NCBI GenBank assembly: GCA_030619185.1
Contig: JAUXBW010000114.1
Coordinates: 1-7,449, forward strand
Length of the DNA stretch: 7,449 bases
Reading direction: 5' to 3'
Source: Methyloprofundus sp.
GTDB lineage: Bacteria > Pseudomonadota > Gammaproteobacteria > Methylococcales > Methylomonadaceae
In this document: positions 6,642 to 7,449 of the stretch, one piece after another
How positions within the stretch are numbered: the stretch's first letter is position 1
Layout: each line of letters begins with the position of its first letter
Made by a program: the position numbers and the translations under genes
The notes under the pieces: generated by a model
Seen by the model: only the letters and a program-made list of their open reading frames with translations
The model's database searches: none
What the model was told of the DNA's origin: nothing

Positions 6642-6665
6642 GTAGGCTGGGTAAACCTAGCCTAC
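6642..6665. repeat. Strong hairpin at end of kinase gene (terminator-like or REP-like)
   Basis: GTAGGCT (6642-6648) pairs with AGCCTAC (6659-6665). The stem extends inward with a G-T and two G-C pairs to a TAAA loop, giving about 10 bp. It begins 5 nt after the kinase stop, so it is positioned to end the dgkA-kinase transcript, though A/T-mixed sequence rather than a T-run follows. The GTAGGCTGGGT...CCTAC style resembles short palindromic repeats scattered in many proteobacteria. The same GTAGGCT heptamer occurs at 132-138. It could be a REP-like unit and 3' transcript protector at once. Confidence 0.55.
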
Positions 6666-6684
6666 AAAATAATTAATCTTTAAC

Positions 6685-6842
6685 AGGAATGTGCACGTAA
6701 TAACTTAAGCACCTAGCTTGTCTTTTTATCCGTCTTCTGCGTTGTAGAAGCAGTTGCGTAGCTGATTATGCGCCTGTTTCTACGCCTTGAATACGAATAA
6801 AAACCCTGTGCCAGATGCTCTACTTATTCCGAGCTCGTTCCT
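6685..6842. mobile_element. 158-bp full-length imperfect palindrome, MITE-like
   Basis: The whole segment folds back on itself about a centre at 6763/6764. Outer arms starting AGGAATGTGC (6685) and ending GCTCGTTCCT (6842) match as inverted repeats at 20 of 27 positions. GCACCTAGC (6709-6717) opposes GCCAGATGC (6810-6818) with two mismatches. TTTTTAT (6723-6729) pairs with ATAAAAA (6797-6803). TAGAAGCAG (6745-6753) pairs with CTGTTTCTA (6774-6782) through one G-T. The final stem, 6755-6760 with 6767-6772, closes a 6-nt loop GCTGAT. It has no reading frame of note. Size, inverted ends and an intergenic place beside a toxin module suit a miniature inverted-repeat element. No convincing target-site duplication is visible (TTA occurs at 6680-6682 and 6842-6844, but this fits the arms poorly). 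A large structured RNA is the alternative. Confidence 0.55.
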
Positions 6843-6947
6843 TAGTGGAAAGAAAACTTGGGGTTAGAAGGGGTATAGCACCTGAAGGACTTAGTGGTGA
6901 TAATTGAATATGATGAGTTTTTGAAAGTATAGGTTAGCAAATAGTTT
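6843..6947 (+). promoter_or_regulatory. Upstream region of the toxin gene
   Basis: About 105 bp between the palindromic element and the brnT-like gene. An 8-bp direct repeat, CTTAGTGG, occurs at 6841-6848 (overlapping the palindrome's end) and at 6890-6897. A weak promoter candidate is TTGAAT (6904-6909), 18-bp spacer, TATAGG (6928-6933). The toxin ribosome binding site is poor: AGG at 6931-6933 is 14 nt before the ATG. BrnTA-type operons are usually autorepressed by the antitoxin, so an operator is expected here, but I cannot point to one. Confidence 0.3.
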
Positions 6948-7226
6948 ATGGAATTTAAGTGGGACAAAAATAAAGCTGAAAGGAATCAAAAAAAACACGG
7001 TATAAAATTCTCTGATGCAACGACTGTATTTGGCGACCCCCTTGAAATTAGCATTAATGATCCAGCACATTCTATTGGCGAATATCGATTTCTTAGTATT
7101 GGTAAATCCGGGCAAGGGCAACTTCTTGTCGTGTCATATACCGAAAAGGAGCAAAATCATATCCGGATCATTAGTGCAAGGTTAGCAACAAAAAAGGAGC
7201 AAAAAAATTATGAAAACATCAGATAA
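6948..7226 (+). CDS. brnT: BrnT family toxin (type II toxin-antitoxin system)
   Basis: Small RelE-fold ribonuclease toxin; characterised BrnT inhibits translation until bound by its antitoxin. The 92-aa product is the normal length and shows the family pattern throughout: FKWDKNKAERNQKKHGIKF (3-21), VFGDP (27-31), an HS pair (41-42), GEYRFLSIGKS (44-54), then VVSYTEKE and IRIISAR (72-78), and a final helix with KKEQKNYEN. The gene is first in its pair, the order usual for brnTA. The next gene's ribosome binding site and start lie inside this coding region (17-bp overlap), implying translational coupling. Its own Shine-Dalgarno is weak compared with the strong one of the partner, which would favour excess antitoxin. 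It lies next to a MITE-like palindrome, consistent with an accessory island. Confidence 0.92.
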   Translation: MEFKWDKNKAERNQKKHGIKFSDATTVFGDPLEISINDPAHSIGEYRFLSIGKSGQGQLLVVSYTEKEQNHIRIISARLATKKEQKNYENIR

Positions 7227-7422
7227 GATGCTTCCTGAATATGACTTCTCAAAAGGTATTAGAGGTAAACATCACGAAGCTTATAAGCGAGGTACAAATG
7301 TAGTTTTACTGGAAACAGACGTAGCAGAAGTCTTTAAAGATTCTGAGTCTGTAAATCACGCATTACGGCTACTAATGGATATTGCAAAAAAAGAAGCAAG
7401 TGGGAAGTTGATACTACGGTAA
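7210..7422 (+). CDS. Probable antitoxin partner of BrnT (small RHH-like protein)
   Basis: The 70-aa product is encoded directly after, and overlapping by 17 bp, the BrnT gene, which is the antitoxin position. AAGGAG (7194-7199) sits 10 nt before the ATG, so this start is preferred over the in-frame ATG at 7228. The N-terminal part contains YDFSKGIRGK (11-20), a conserved-looking signature I associate with small proteins paired with toxins. The C-terminal half (TNVVLLETDVAEVF, then DSESVNHALRLLMDIAKK) has the strand-turn-helix look of a ribbon-helix-helix DNA-binding domain. It lacks the usual BrnA (DUF4415) C-terminus with its RLDPDVL...WQTRINA pattern. Function as BrnT-neutralising autorepressor is inferred from position and fold, not recognised directly. 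No terminator is seen in the 27 nt left after it. Confidence 0.72.
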   Translation: MKTSDKMLPEYDFSKGIRGKHHEAYKRGTNVVLLETDVAEVFKDSESVNHALRLLMDIAKKEASGKLILR

Positions 7423-7449
7423 ACTAAAAAAAGATAACACCCCTTTCAA

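Noticed and set aside
6891..7121. Minus-strand 76-codon frame opposite brnT
   Set aside because: Antisense shadow of a clearly recognised toxin gene, with no motif or start signal of its own.

Overview
The window looks like bacterial chromosome from a gammaproteobacterium with AT-leaning base composition (roughly 40% G+C by eye). The recognisable core proteins (GcvH, DgkA) are proteobacterial in style, and DgkA is closest to the enterobacterial type. A sulfur-oxidising or methylotrophic gammaproteobacterium would fit, but that is an impression and not something the sequence proves.

Layout. Positions 1-346 hold no convincing gene, only short tandem duplications and A/T-rich foldbacks. From 4578 leftwards to 347 (minus strand) lies a two-gene efflux module: a periplasmic adaptor (339 aa) followed, after a 98-nt gap, by a 1037-aa inner-membrane pump of the heavy-metal RND class. 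No outer-membrane channel gene is present. Diverging from it across about 150 nt is gcvH (4728-5108), the lipoyl carrier of the glycine cleavage system. A 223-nt spacer follows. It holds three DnaA-box-like sites, two of them forming an 11-bp inverted repeat, and a 7-1-7 palindrome of Fur-family shape. Next come dgkA (5332-5694) and, 10 nt later, a PfkB-family sugar/nucleoside kinase (5705-6637), most likely one transcription unit.

The right end is accessory in character. After a strong hairpin (6642-6665) there is a 158-bp sequence (6685-6842) that is an imperfect palindrome over its whole length, with end arms matching at 20 of 27 positions. It looks like a miniature transposable element or a large structured repeat. 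A BrnT-type toxin gene (6948-7226) follows, overlapping by 17 bp a small partner gene (7210-7422) that is probably its antitoxin but does not look like ordinary BrnA.

How the genes relate. Adaptor and pump should form an envelope efflux system for an unidentified substrate. The three methionines that bind Cu(I)/Ag(I) in E. coli CusA appear to be replaced by His, Tyr and Glu. DgkA and the kinase are co-transcribed phosphotransferases with no obvious shared pathway. Apart from divergent orientation, nothing links gcvH to the pump. The main points for a second look are the full-length palindrome, the DnaA-box cluster, the altered pump substrate site and the atypical toxin partner.
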